This document shows positions 1 through 8,489 of a DNA stretch of 64,000 bases, in pieces. The notes beneath the pieces are model-generated. The model searched no databases. It was not told where the DNA came from and saw only the letters and a program-made list of their open reading frames with translations. The translations under genes and the position numbers were made by a program. The stretch's first letter is position 1; every line of letters begins with the position of its first letter. The DNA lies in the NCBI GenBank assembly GCA_037481875.1, contig JBBFKY010000004.1, forward strand, positions 232,893 through 296,892, in the 5' to 3' direction. This stretch comes from Desulfosoma sp. GTDB taxonomy: Bacteria; Desulfobacterota; Syntrophobacteria; Syntrophobacterales; DSM-9756.

Positions 1-39
1 CCGGCACGAAACTAGATGATCTTAGTCGTCACAGTCGGG

Positions 40-80
40 CATTCCTGCCCGTAGGGGCGGACCCATGTGTCCGCCCCGGA
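40..80. repeat. REP-like palindrome, copy 1
   Basis: A palindromic element built on GGGGCGGAC-CCATGT-GTCCGCCCC lies in the non-coding DNA downstream of pabC. A second, shorter copy follows at 143-163 and two more lie near 37.8 kb. The unit is usually preceded by a CATTCC motif. All copies are intergenic, as expected for dispersed REP-type elements; no function can be read from the sequence. Confidence 0.7.
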
Positions 81-142
81 CAACACCACCGAGAACCGAG
101 ATCTTCCCCTGGTTTGTCACATCATCGTCAACAACCCGAAAT

Positions 143-163
143 GGCGGACCCATGTGTCCGCCC
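143..163. repeat. REP-like palindrome, copy 2 (short)
   Basis: This has the same GGCGGAC-CCATGT-GTCCGCC core as the element at 40-80, without the flanking CATTCC and TAGGG part. It sits about 105 bases before the end of pabC on the opposite strand and could form a hairpin in RNA read from either strand. Confidence 0.6.
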
Positions 164-269
164 TCAAAAGATCCGGTTTCGGGAAATCACCGGCAGGCAT
201 ACACCGGTGCGCCCCCTCAGAGGGCACTTCTCAGCGGGATATACCGCCAGGCAGGAAGATTGACTCAAC

Positions 270-1175
270 CTACGGGTCCTGAAGACCTCTGCGAAAAAAA
301 AGATCCCGATACCGGGAGGCCTCAAAGCCCAAAAGCCGCGGCAAAGGTCTGCCGTCAATGGCGCGGATGGGCATAATGCCCAAAAGGGCGTTGGTCATCC
401 AAACGGCATGAAAATTAGAAAGGTCTTTTTCCTGAAGATCTTTTTCCTCCACTATCCAGCCGTCCTCGCGAAGGAGTTCCACAAGGCGCCCTTCGGTGGT
501 GCCTTTAAGACGATATGGGCTCGCGGACACCGCACAATGTCCTTCGGTCAAGAACAAAAGATTTCCCGTAGCCGTTTCGGCCATACGTCCATCTTTGTCG
601 TAAATGAGGGATTCATCATAACCCGCGTCCAAAGCCTGTTGGCGAGCCCATAAATAAAAAAGATAGTTGAGGGTTTTCATGGCCGCCGTAGGAGGCGTCC
701 ATCCTTTGGACAGGGTGCACAGCGTCCATCCTCGGTCATATTCTTCCGAGGATGGTGGTGTGTAAGGTTCCGCCAGAATCCCTATGGTGGGGGTCGTAGA
801 CCGTGGAAGTCCTACGCCCGAGATAGGACCCCGAGTTAAGAGAATCTTCACACGGGCAATTCCTTGATGTAGCCCGTTCCTTTTCAAAACGGCGCTGATA
901 CGCTCCCTCCATACCCAAGGTGATTCTAGACAAACCCAGGTCGCGTTTTCGTCGCCTTTATCGAAAAACCGAAGCTGTATTGCGGCTTCCCTGAGTCGTT
1001 TCCAATGGTCCGTGACGTACAGGGGTTGACCATTTTCGGCACGAAGGGTTTCAAACAAGCCGTCCCCGTACAGCAAACCTCGGTCAAAAGGCGAAATGCA
1101 CACTTCGTCTTCCGGTAAGAGTTTGTTATTCCACCAGACAATTCGTTTTTTGGAAACGGCTCGGCCGGCGCTCAT
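270..1175 (-). CDS. pabC: Aminodeoxychorismate lyase-type class IV aminotransferase
   Basis: A 301-residue fold-type IV PLP enzyme. The conserved SPFDRGLLYGDGLFETLR block lies near residues 28-45, the PLP-binding lysine is K167 in MKTLNYL, and a later ETATGN motif contacts the cofactor phosphate. The family includes branched-chain and D-amino-acid aminotransferases, so sequence alone does not fix the substrate. Its start overlaps the stop of pabB by four bases (ATGA), so the two are translationally coupled; with pabA upstream, the job is most likely release of pyruvate from 4-amino-4-deoxychorismate to give p-aminobenzoate for folate. Confidence 0.85.
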   Translation of the reverse strand: MSAGRAVSKKRIVWWNNKLLPEDEVCISPFDRGLLYGDGLFETLRAENGQPLYVTDHWKRLREAAIQLRFFDKGDENATWVCLESPWVWRERISAVLKRNGLHQGIARVKILLTRGPISGVGLPRSTTPTIGILAEPYTPPSSEEYDRGWTLCTLSKGWTPPTAAMKTLNYLFYLWARQQALDAGYDESLIYDKDGRMAETATGNLLFLTEGHCAVSASPYRLKGTTEGRLVELLREDGWIVEEKDLQEKDLSNFHAVWMTNALLGIMPIRAIDGRPLPRLLGFEASRYRDLFFRRGLQDP

Positions 1176-2584
1176 CGACAGGACTCCTCGTGATGTTGCG
1201 CCATGGCTCGAAACAGAGTGCGCCCTTTATGCAGTGTTTCCTCATATTCCGCGCTTTCGTCGGAATCGTAGACCACACCGCCTCCGACGGCGAAGTGCAA
1301 CCGTCCATCCTTGAGAATAGCCGTGCGAATGGCGATGTTCATGTCCATGGTGTCATGCCAACCCAGGTAGCCGATGGATCCCGTGTAGACATGTCTCACG
1401 TGAGGCTCCAATTCATCGATGATTTCCATGGCGCGAATCTTTGGGCATCCGGTAATGGAACCTCCAGGAAAAGTAGCTCGAAAAATATCCCCCGGCGTTA
1501 CGTTCGGTTTCAGCTTTCCGGTCACAATAGACACCAAGTGCCAGACGTTTTCATAACCTTCCAGGCGTTTGTGGTCCTTGACCACAATGGATCGGGGTTT
1601 GCAGACCCTTCCTAGGTCGTTGCGCAACAGATCCACAATCATGGAAAGTTCGGCATCATCTTTGGGGTTATGACAAAGGTCTTCGCGCAATCTTCGGTCT
1701 TCGTCCACGCTGGTGCCTCGAGGCCGTGTTCCCTTGATGGGTCGTGTTTCGATTTCATCGCCACGTCGGCACAGGAATCGTTCCATGGACGTAGAAAGAA
1801 TGATTTGGTCCGGAAAGTGCAAATAGGCATAAAAAGGGGCGGGATTTCTTTGAAAGAGCCGCGTCCAGAGAATCCAAGGATCGCCTCGAAACGGTGCCGA
1901 AAATCTTTGGGATAGATTCACCTGATAAACATCGCCGTTTTTGATGTAGCGGCGGATTTTCGCCACAGCCTCCATGTAGGCATCTCGTGAGAAATTGCTT
2001 TGCAGCTTTCCGGCATGGAGATTGTCACAAGGTTGAAAAGGAGCTTGATATGGGGAAGATGCCGCTATGGGCTTCAAACCAATTGTTTCCAAGGTTAAAT
2101 GAACGGTTTTTCCGGCACGCCTTTCAAAAATAAGAATATCTTGAGGAAGAAAAAAAAGGCTTTCTGGAAGATCGAGGTCGTCGTCGGCGTTTTGAGGCAA
2201 GACTTCGAATACGTTTTTTAATTCGTAGGCAAGATAACCCACAAGGCCGCCCGAAAAAGGTTCCAACAACAAAGGGACGTGAGGATGGGTGGCTTCGAGA
2301 AGCCTGTCGAGCACTTCGAGAGGATGCTTGTTTTGGGTGATGGTATCCTCGGCGGTGGTGATTTGGACATGAAATCCTTTGGAGCGAAAAACGACAAGCG
2401 GGTTCCAAAACGCCATGGAATAACGGGCGCAATCCAGGTCGGTTCCGCTGAGAAACACTGCGCTGTAGGGAAAACGCGCCAAGGGAGCCACCCTTTCCAG
2501 AAACGAAGCATCGGTTTCGTTTCTGAAAACTCCGGCGATGCTGACGCCTCGAACCGCCCCTCGAACCACGTCATCCATAAACAT
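1172..2584 (-). CDS. pabB: Aminodeoxychorismate synthase component I
   Basis: A chorismate-binding enzyme of about 470 residues. The C-terminal catalytic half carries PIKGTRPRG, DLLRNDLGRVC, GSITGCPKIRAMEIID and VGGGVVYDSD. PIKGT, with lysine where anthranilate synthases usually have alanine, is the aminodeoxychorismate synthase signature, so this is PabB rather than TrpE. An in-frame TTG lies at 2605, but ATG at 2584 has a well-spaced CAGGAG upstream and is preferred. It takes ammonia from PabA and makes 4-amino-4-deoxychorismate, which PabC processes. About 200 non-coding bases containing a long inverted repeat separate it from pabA. Confidence 0.9.
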   Translation of the reverse strand: MFMDDVVRGAVRGVSIAGVFRNETDASFLERVAPLARFPYSAVFLSGTDLDCARYSMAFWNPLVVFRSKGFHVQITTAEDTITQNKHPLEVLDRLLEATHPHVPLLLEPFSGGLVGYLAYELKNVFEVLPQNADDDLDLPESLFFLPQDILIFERRAGKTVHLTLETIGLKPIAASSPYQAPFQPCDNLHAGKLQSNFSRDAYMEAVAKIRRYIKNGDVYQVNLSQRFSAPFRGDPWILWTRLFQRNPAPFYAYLHFPDQIILSTSMERFLCRRGDEIETRPIKGTRPRGTSVDEDRRLREDLCHNPKDDAELSMIVDLLRNDLGRVCKPRSIVVKDHKRLEGYENVWHLVSIVTGKLKPNVTPGDIFRATFPGGSITGCPKIRAMEIIDELEPHVRHVYTGSIGYLGWHDTMDMNIAIRTAILKDGRLHFAVGGGVVYDSDESAEYEETLHKGRTLFRAMAQHHEESCR

Positions 2585-2638
2585 AAACCGGCTCCTGGTC
2601 GCCAAGAGTCCATGGCATGCGGATCCAAGGCCCCTCTG

Positions 2639-2729
2639 GAAGCTTGTTCGAGAACTCGGAATCGCTCCTCGCCCCTACTTTGAAACGGCCTTCGATGCAA
2701 CGCCCGTTATCCGTGCTCGAACAAGCTTC
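2639..2729. repeat. Long inverted repeat between pabA and pabB
   Basis: Two perfect 14-base arms (GAAGCTTGTTCGAG at 2639-2652 and its complement at 2716-2729) enclose 63 bases. The pair could form a long stem in the pabA-pabB transcript or be a small non-autonomous mobile element. Left-arm-like sequence (AAGCTTGTCCGGGAAC) recurs in the gap near 4.8 kb, suggesting a dispersed family. No poly-T follows, so it is not a standard terminator. Confidence 0.7.
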
Positions 2730-2788
2730 AAAACCTCCATGCAAAGGCCTCATTCGAACTTCCATAGTTTTTTCGAACCCATGGCACC

Positions 2789-3472
2789 TCATGGCAGTGG
2801 CATCTTCAGGTTTTGTGGCCTTGGCTCACAAAAAGGTTCCTGGATCTGAATCCAGCGAGGAAACCGATCGCCTGGAAGGTTGGACGGTGCCGGCGAATAA
2901 GAAAACAAGGGGTGGGATGCCAAAAAACGTGCAGCCATTTCCAAACCGTATTGAGAAAGGAAGGATTCCGGGTGAAACTGCACGCCCCACACGGGAAGCT
3001 TCTTGTGCTCCAAGGCCATCACTACACCGTCTTCGGCCCAAGCGGTTTCCAGAAGATCCGGAGAACTCACATGGCATTGCAGGGAATGGTATCTGGCCAC
3101 TTGAAAAGGCGAGGGTAGGCCCTCAAAGAGACCCGTGCCCAGGTGATGGATCCAAGAGCGTTTTCCATGCACGGGCAGAGGAGCCCGCCCCGTAGATCCC
3201 CCGTAAACTTCGTTGATCACCTGCATACCTAAGCACACGCCCAAAATGGGCACTTTGCCTGCGAAGGATCGCACCACGTCCTTGCTGATACCCGAATGGG
3301 CCGGAGAACGTGGCCCGGGACTGATGACGATCCAGTCCGGGTTCAGGGAGGCAAGGGCTGTCAAGGAAATCTTATCGTGTCGAAAGACCAGAACATCCAG
3401 GTCAAACTCGCAAAACAGCTGGAAAAGGTTGAAGGTAAAGGAATCGTAGTTGTCGATCAATATGAGACGCAT
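2789..3472 (-). CDS. pabA: Glutamine amidotransferase component of aminodeoxychorismate synthase
   Basis: A class I glutamine amidotransferase opening with MRLILIDNYDSFTFNLFQLF. It has the nucleophile motif GVCLGMQ and the HPE catalytic motif in VQFHPESF. It hydrolyses glutamine and channels ammonia to PabB. The start at 3472 follows AAGGAAGG; a longer in-frame extension would run through the upstream hairpin and is unlikely. At 227 residues it is longer than typical PabA/TrpG proteins (about 190-200) because of a proline- and charge-rich tail after the catalytic domain. PabA and TrpG are hard to separate by sequence; the neighbours favour folate. Confidence 0.88.
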   Translation of the reverse strand: MRLILIDNYDSFTFNLFQLFCEFDLDVLVFRHDKISLTALASLNPDWIVISPGPRSPAHSGISKDVVRSFAGKVPILGVCLGMQVINEVYGGSTGRAPLPVHGKRSWIHHLGTGLFEGLPSPFQVARYHSLQCHVSSPDLLETAWAEDGVVMALEHKKLPVWGVQFHPESFLSQYGLEMAARFLASHPLFSYSPAPSNLPGDRFPRWIQIQEPFCEPRPQNLKMPLP

Positions 3473-3512
3473 AAGCCTTCCTTTCGGGAAAGTGAGGCTT
3501 TTCCCTGAAATA

Positions 3513-3547
3513 GAAAAGCCACCCCGCCATGAGGCTGGGTGGCTTTC
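3513..3547 (-). terminator. Rho-independent terminator after the methyltransferase
   Basis: Read on the minus strand, a GCCACCC/GGGTGGC stem is followed by TTTTCTATTTC. It lies between the methyltransferase stop and the pabA start, so it ends the methyltransferase transcript or attenuates read-through into pabA. Confidence 0.7.
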
Positions 3548-3608
3548 GCCTGGCATACCTCGAATCTTATATGCCCTTTTTTGATCTCCTCGTCAACGCC
3601 GTTTACCC

Positions 3609-4592
3609 TTAGACATAAGCCTGAATGAGGCAATCCATTTGAGGACCTTTACGGATCCAATCCACCCTGCGAAACCCGGATTCCTTCAAAGCAGCCTCCG
3701 TCTCTTCAAAGGTGTACGTGTCCCCACCGTGGGTATTGACCAGCATGTCGATGGCAAACAGAGCCCCTGCCGGAGGATGGGTTCGATCGGGCTCCATGAT
3801 GTGGTCTCGAATCACAAGACATCCACCGGGTTCCAAGACTTCTCGAATCTTACGATACAAGGCCAGGTTTTCTTCGGGGCTGTTTTGATGAATGATGGCC
3901 GAAAGAAGCGCCAGATCGCATCCGAGAGGTAATGGGTCTTTGTAGAAGTCTCCGGCAACCAGACGCACGCGATCCATGAGCCCATGAGCTTGAAGACGTT
4001 CCTGGGCCATGGGAAGAACATCGGGTAGATCATAGAGCACGGCGTGCATGGACGGGTTTCGTTCCAGAAAAGCGATGGTGTAGGTGCCCGAGGCGCCCCC
4101 GATATCCAAAAGTTTTCGAAAAGGTGAAAGATCCAGGGAAGCGGCGATGTCTCGAGAAAGGTTTTTCCCTACCACATGCATAGCTCCAATAAAGGCCCTC
4201 AAGGCCTCGGGAGCGGAATGGACAATACTCAGGCGATGCGGGTTGGTACCTTGGCGAACCGTTTCCGTCAAATGATGCCAGTTGTGCCAGATGTGAGCCA
4301 GATGCAGCACCATGGGAAGAACCGAATCCGAATGGTTGGAAGAGAAAACGGCGCCTTTTTCCGTCAGAGCGTAGATTTCATCAGATTTTTCGAGATGCCC
4401 GAAGGTGACTAGGCAATCCAAAAGGCGGGTTAGAGCTCGAAGGTCCGTTCCCGTGATCCGGGCCAACTCATGAGCCGAAGAAGCCTTGTGATCCAACAAG
4501 GTAAAAAGATCCAGCTCCGCCGCACTGAGAATCACACGACTTTTCATGAAGCTGCGCACATCTTCCAAAGGATCGTTTTGATGGCTTGTCAT
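3609..4592 (-). CDS. SAM-dependent O-methyltransferase, dimerisation plus class I domain
   Basis: A 327-residue protein with an N-terminal winged-helix dimerisation domain (about 1-90: AAELDLFTLLDHKASSAHEL) and a C-terminal class I methyltransferase domain. The SAM loop is LLDIGGASGTYTIAF and the following acidic strand is HAVLYDLP. The family includes hydroxyneurosporene and plant-type O-methyltransferases and multimeric methylases of secondary metabolism; the substrate cannot be told. ATG at 4592 is preferred over one 13 codons upstream because AAAGGGG precedes it. It is monocistronic, with a terminator just downstream. Confidence 0.8.
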   Translation of the reverse strand: MTSHQNDPLEDVRSFMKSRVILSAAELDLFTLLDHKASSAHELARITGTDLRALTRLLDCLVTFGHLEKSDEIYALTEKGAVFSSNHSDSVLPMVLHLAHIWHNWHHLTETVRQGTNPHRLSIVHSAPEALRAFIGAMHVVGKNLSRDIAASLDLSPFRKLLDIGGASGTYTIAFLERNPSMHAVLYDLPDVLPMAQERLQAHGLMDRVRLVAGDFYKDPLPLGCDLALLSAIIHQNSPEENLALYRKIREVLEPGGCLVIRDHIMEPDRTHPPAGALFAIDMLVNTHGGDTYTFEETEAALKESGFRRVDWIRKGPQMDCLIQAYV

Positions 4593-5115
4593 ACGGTGCC
4601 CCTTTCGTGAAATGTGTTCAAAAATGCACAAAATAATCTGACAGTCTTGACCGTCTTTGAAGAGGTCGTTAAAGTCTGCCCGATTGGGTGAGCGGGATTC
4701 ATTGAAGCCTTGATTAGGTTAGCAAGCTCCTCTAACTCTTGTCAATCGGGAAGCGACGCTGCATTCGAAGCAGGTGAGCGACCTGTGCTGGCAAGGGTTT
4801 GAGCTGGAAGCTTGTCCGGGAACCTAAAATGAGCCGTTCGAGTCCAAGACGTGGGAGCACGGCGCGCCGTGCTCCATGCCGTAAAACTTTTGTTGTCCTG
4901 GGAGCGAGGGCGTCCCGCCAGCATCAATGGCGGGCCGGAGACTCGACCTGTTGGGAAGGAGCTCCGTGTTAGGTTTTTTGGGGTCGGGCGACGCCTCGGC
5001 CCTAGGTGACGGCATGTGACACAGCGGTCCTTGGACGTTCTCGGACAGCCTTCCGGGGTAAAAGAGTGGATATCGGACACAGTTCAGGAATTTGAAAAAC
5101 GGCAGGGGATGGAGC
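4593..5115. other. Non-coding gap upstream of the tmc-like cluster
   Basis: No convincing gene is seen in these 520 bases. They hold a 22-base perfect palindrome (4854-4875) and, at about 4788-4808, a sequence resembling one arm of the pabA-pabB inverted repeat. Promoters for the methyltransferase (leftward) and the tmc-like genes (rightward) should lie here, but I could not assign boxes confidently. Confidence 0.5.
4854..4875. repeat. 22-base perfect palindrome, copy A
   Basis: GGAGCACGGCGCGCCGTGCTCC is a perfect palindrome with core GCACGGCGCGCCGTGC. The same 16-base core occurs again at 8490-8511, on the other side of the tmc-like cluster, with the outer three base pairs changed together so that symmetry is kept. 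Confidence 0.85.
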
Positions 5116-5775
5116 ATGCAGACGTGGTATGCGTTTTTGACGGGACCGGCTCTATGGGTGACGTTCATTGTTTTTCTCGGGGGACTTGTGGTGCGGCTGG
5201 CCTTCCTTTACGGACTTAGCCGGGAAAGGGACCGCATCTTTTACAACCACATGGACTGGAAATGGGGGTTCAGGTCGATCCTTCACTGGCTCATTCCATG
5301 GGGGAGCGCTTCCATGCGATTGCAGCCTGTATTCAGTGCCGTGTTTATCCTTTTTCACGTGGGGCTACTGGCGGTTCCGCTTTTCCTTTCAGCACATAAT
5401 CTTTTGTGGGATCGAGCCTTTGGGGTGAGTTTGTGGTCCATGAGTGATGCCTGGGCGGATGCTTTGACCATAATGGTCCTAGGGTGCGGTGTATTCCTTT
5501 TCGTGCGCCGGATGATTCGACCGGAGGTTCGTATTCTCACCACAGCTTGGGACTACAGCCTTTTGGCACTCACCTTGGCTCCTTTTGTGACCGGCTTTTT
5601 GGCCTATCACCAATGGGGTCCTTACGAACTTATGATGGTTCTTCATGTGCTTTCAGGGGAAATCCTTCTCATCCTCATTCCCTTTACGAAGTTGGGTCAC
5701 ATGGTCCTGTTTTTCTTCACGCGGGCTTTCATCGGATTTGAAATGGGCGCTCGGCGAGGGGCTCGAGCGTGGTAA
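5116..5775 (+). CDS. tmcC: TmcC-like integral membrane subunit
   Basis: A 219-residue membrane protein with about five hydrophobic segments and conserved histidines in and next to membrane spans (NHMDWKWGFRSILHW, FILFHVG, MMVLHVLSG, LGHMVLFF). This pattern fits the NarI/DsrM-type family that binds b hemes and exchanges electrons with menaquinone. In sulfate reducers the small version paired with an HdrD-like protein and a cytochrome c3 is TmcC of the Tmc complex, which links periplasmic cytochrome to the quinone pool or cytoplasm. ATG 5116 has AGGGG seven bases upstream and is preferred over TTG 5092. Its end overlaps the tmcB start. Confidence 0.75.
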   Translation: MQTWYAFLTGPALWVTFIVFLGGLVVRLAFLYGLSRERDRIFYNHMDWKWGFRSILHWLIPWGSASMRLQPVFSAVFILFHVGLLAVPLFLSAHNLLWDRAFGVSLWSMSDAWADALTIMVLGCGVFLFVRRMIRPEVRILTTAWDYSLLALTLAPFVTGFLAYHQWGPYELMMVLHVLSGEILLILIPFTKLGHMVLFFFTRAFIGFEMGARRGARAW

Positions 5776-7163
5776 CTGTGGGTGAGGTTTCAGCGTTCGA
5801 AGCGCAGGCAATGAATGAGGGAGCGGCGGCAGTGGAGCAACGAAACGATTCGCATCGTCCCGTAGACGTTAAAAAGATTCAACAACTCTTGGATGCCAAC
5901 AACGGAGCCCGTGTGCGCACATGGCTAGGCATTTGCTCTCGGTGTGGTTTGTGTGCGGAAAGTTGCTTTTTTTACCTGGCCCATAACCGAAATCCTCGGT
6001 TAAGCCCGGCTTATAAGTTCAAAGCGACCCTTGGGGAACTCTACAAACGTAAAGGGCGTGTGGACTGGGATTTTCTCCAACGTTGCGCCGACATTGTCTG
6101 GGGAGAGTGTACCACATGCAAGCGATGTTCTATGTTCTGCCCTTTTGGCATTGATGTAGCCACCCTGATCGCCACCACGCGAACCATCCTTTACTCCCAA
6201 GGCATCACGCCTCAAGGACTGGCTCGAGCCGTGGTCAATTACCGAGAAACAGGGAACCAGATGGGCATGAGCACCGAAGACTTTGTGGATACCTGTGAAT
6301 GGATGGCCGAAGAGAGTCAGGATGAAGTCAGCGGTGTGACCATTCCCATCGACAAAAAAGGCGCCAAGTACATGTACACGGTGAATCCTCGAGAACCCAT
6401 GTTTTACCCTCAGGACTTGGCCATGGCCGCAAAAATCCTGACCGTCGCCGAAGAAGATTGGACCATGCCTTCCACGGGCTGGGATTGTACCAATCTGCCC
6501 ATGTTCGCGGGCGATCGTGCTTTGGCCGGGCAGGTGGTTCGCAACATGTATGAGAAAGCGGTGGAACTGGGTGTTCAAGCCATTTTGATTACGGAATGCG
6601 GTCATGCCTATCGTTCCGCCCTTTTTGAAGGCCCGTATCTGGCAGGGTACCCAGATGGAAAACCTCCGGTTCCCATCGTGCATTCCGTGCAATTGTTTTA
6701 CGAATACATTCGAGACGGTCGTATTCGCATCGATCCTGCCAAGAAGTTGAAAGAGCCTGTGACCTATCAAGACCCGTGCAATGTGTCTCGAAATGGCGGT
6801 TTATGGGAAGAGGGAAGAAAGCTGGTGCAGTTCTTGGCCGAAGATTTTCGGGACATGGAGCCCAATCGAGATCATAACCATTGCTGCGGGGGTGGAGGCG
6901 GCTACATTCCCATGGGACCCGAATACAAGGCGCGGCGAATGGCGTCAGGGCGCGTAAAAGCCGAACAGATTCGGGCTACCGGAGCCAAGATCGTTATCGC
7001 TCCGTGCCACAACTGCTTCGACCAACTGAGTGACCTCAACAAGGAATATCAGCTCGGCGTTAAGGTCATGTCCCTCAAGGAAATCATCTGTGAGCTTATG
7101 GTGATTCCGGAAAAGTTCCAGCCAAGTGACGAAGGGGAAGGGGAAGGGGAAAAGGAGGCATAG
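5769..7163 (+). CDS. tmcB: TmcB-like Fe-S protein, HdrD/CCG type
   Basis: A 464-residue cytoplasmic redox protein. Two 4Fe-4S motifs lie near the N terminus (C56, C59, C62, C66 and C114, C117, C120, C124). Two CCG-type blocks follow, the second ending in HCCGGGGGY (about 371-379) and CHNC (413-416); such blocks bind the special clusters of heterodisulfide reductase HdrD. The first block is degenerate (CTNLPMF, ECGHAYR). With the membrane subunit upstream and the cytochrome downstream it fits TmcB. The GTG start overlaps tmcC; an ATG 14 codons inside (5811) is an alternative. The tail is a short Gly/Glu repeat. Confidence 0.8.
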   Translation: MVTVGEVSAFEAQAMNEGAAAVEQRNDSHRPVDVKKIQQLLDANNGARVRTWLGICSRCGLCAESCFFYLAHNRNPRLSPAYKFKATLGELYKRKGRVDWDFLQRCADIVWGECTTCKRCSMFCPFGIDVATLIATTRTILYSQGITPQGLARAVVNYRETGNQMGMSTEDFVDTCEWMAEESQDEVSGVTIPIDKKGAKYMYTVNPREPMFYPQDLAMAAKILTVAEEDWTMPSTGWDCTNLPMFAGDRALAGQVVRNMYEKAVELGVQAILITECGHAYRSALFEGPYLAGYPDGKPPVPIVHSVQLFYEYIRDGRIRIDPAKKLKEPVTYQDPCNVSRNGGLWEEGRKLVQFLAEDFRDMEPNRDHNHCCGGGGGYIPMGPEYKARRMASGRVKAEQIRATGAKIVIAPCHNCFDQLSDLNKEYQLGVKVMSLKEIICELMVIPEKFQPSDEGEGEGEKEA

Positions 7164-7247
7164 AGGCGGGGGCTTTTTCACGATGGGTCGTCCATTCAGG
7201 GTAAGTATTATGAAATTCGAAGCACGGGACCGTGAGGGAGGGGAAGC

Positions 7248-7778
7248 ATGTATCAAAAAATACTTTTTTGCGCGGATCTCTATGCCAGTTCCGATTATGC
7301 CTTTGCTGCGGCACTGGATCTCGCGGAACGGTCCGGAGCTGAATTGATCATCCTTCATGTGTTGGAGTCCCGGCATAGATATTCGGGTCATGTGATCACT
7401 GAAGACGGGGAAACATGGGCGGGTCCGGAAGTCATTGAAAAGCTCAAGAAAAAACTTCGAGAATACTACCTGATTCGTATCGAACAGGAGGACCCTCAAA
7501 ACGTGCGCGTGGAAGTGCGTGCCGGCATTCCGTGGGTGGAAATCTGTCGGTTTGTGCGCAAGGAAAAAGTGGATCTCATTGTCATGGGCCCTTACACCAT
7601 CCATGACCCGAAAGCACCTCTAGACCTGGAAAAGCCTCATTTAGGCCAAAATGCTCGGGAAGTGTCCCTTCGTGCTCCCTGTCAGGTTTCTATAGTGACC
7701 TCCCCGAAGCAACGGTTGGCTCTGGAAAAGGTTGAAGAAGACGCGCGGAGCAGAAAGCGGAAAAGGAAAACGGTTTGA
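7248..7778 (+). CDS. Universal stress protein (UspA family) within the tmc-like cluster
   Basis: A 176-residue single-domain UspA protein. It begins MYQKILFCADLYASSDYAFAAAL, has the central DLIVMG strand and ends in a short basic tail. The usual nucleotide-binding G-x2-G-x9-G-S motif is altered (VMGPYTIHDP...LGQNAREV), so ATP binding is uncertain. A GGGAGGGG ribosome site precedes ATG 7248. It lies between tmcB and the cytochrome on the same strand, which suggests a regulatory role for the redox complex rather than general stress. From memory, Desulfovibrio tmc loci also carry a Usp gene; I could not check this. Confidence 0.8.
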   Translation: MYQKILFCADLYASSDYAFAAALDLAERSGAELIILHVLESRHRYSGHVITEDGETWAGPEVIEKLKKKLREYYLIRIEQEDPQNVRVEVRAGIPWVEICRFVRKEKVDLIVMGPYTIHDPKAPLDLEKPHLGQNAREVSLRAPCQVSIVTSPKQRLALEKVEEDARSRKRKRKTV

Positions 7779-7806
7779 ACAGAGACAAAGGGTGGCAGGA
7801 GGTTTC

Positions 7807-8184
7807 ATGAAACGCGGTGTTCGAATCCTGTGTGGATGCGGGATCATCTTTTTCCTGGTTTCATGGGCGTGGTCTCAGGAGGATGTGATTGTCTTTAAGG
7901 GAGATGGAAAAGGAAAGCGGGAACGGCCCGCTGTGTCTTTCCCCCATGAAAGGCATGCTCAGCTTGTAGAATGCACCTTATGCCACCATGACTATGACGT
8001 CTACGGTGTCAACAAGGGTAGTGAAGGTCAAAAATGTGCCGACTGCCATGGCCGATCTTCTGCGCAAAACCCCATTCCTTTGCAAAGGGCCTTCCATGAA
8101 CAATGCCTATCGTGCCATGAACGCCTGCAGGCACGGAAGGGGCAAAACCTTCCTGTTATGTGCGGCCAATGTCACGTACGTTGA
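7807..8184 (+). CDS. tmcA: Periplasmic tetraheme cytochrome c3, TmcA-like
   Basis: A 125-residue protein with a signal peptide (hydrophobic stretch about 8-20, cleavage probably after WAWS) and four CXXCH heme motifs: CTLCH, CADCH, CLSCH and CGQCH. The spacing and single-domain size fit class III cytochrome c3, and the neighbours suggest the type II form (TmcA) that takes electrons from periplasmic hydrogenase or cytochrome and feeds the TmcB/TmcC complex. The start follows GGAGG. Maturation would use the ResB/CcsB pair at 61-63 kb. The order here is C-B-usp-A, unlike the A-B-C-D order I recall from Desulfovibrio. Confidence 0.85.
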   Translation: MKRGVRILCGCGIIFFLVSWAWSQEDVIVFKGDGKGKRERPAVSFPHERHAQLVECTLCHHDYDVYGVNKGSEGQKCADCHGRSSAQNPIPLQRAFHEQCLSCHERLQARKGQNLPVMCGQCHVR

Positions 8185-8211
8185 CGGATGTGTCTAAAGG
8201 TGTCGCCGAAC

Positions 8212-8237
8212 CCAGAGGCCGGCTTCACGGCCTCTGG
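8212..8237 (+). terminator. Hairpin after tmcA
   Basis: A perfect 10-base stem (CCAGAGGCCG/CGGCCTCTGG) with a six-base loop lies 28 bases after the tmcA stop. No T-run follows, so it may act as a 3' end stabiliser rather than a classical terminator. Confidence 0.5.
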
Positions 8238-8319
8238 TCGGGGCACATTTGGCGCAGGGCCGAGGAAACTCCTTGAATTGTCCTTGACATTTCCCTTTAG
8301 GCAAAGCACTAGGATCGTG

Positions 8320-8431
8320 TCCGGGAATTCGCAAGACCGAGGGCTTTAATGGCGTTTCAGGGTAGGGGCGCGCGCGGCCTTGCCCCTACCTTGAAGTGGC
8401 ATCAGATGGATTGGTGTTGCGAGTTTTCGGA
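8320..8431. repeat. Nested imperfect inverted repeat (MITE-like)
   Basis: Outer 15-base arms (TCCGGGAATTCGCAA and an imperfect complement at 8417-8431, about 12 of 15 matching) enclose an inner perfect pair GGTAGGGGC/GCCCCTACC (8361-8369 and 8382-8390). The total is about 112 bases. The nested arrangement resembles a small non-autonomous element. Confidence 0.5.
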
Positions 8432-8489
8432 TAGCTTCTAAGGAGCCACTTCGGGAAAATGAGCCAGGACAGGCCATGCTATTTCAGGA

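Noticed and set aside
8284-8315. Promoter for ndk (TTGACA then TAGGAT)
   Set aside because: The spacer is about 20 bases and the second box is poor; too weak to list.
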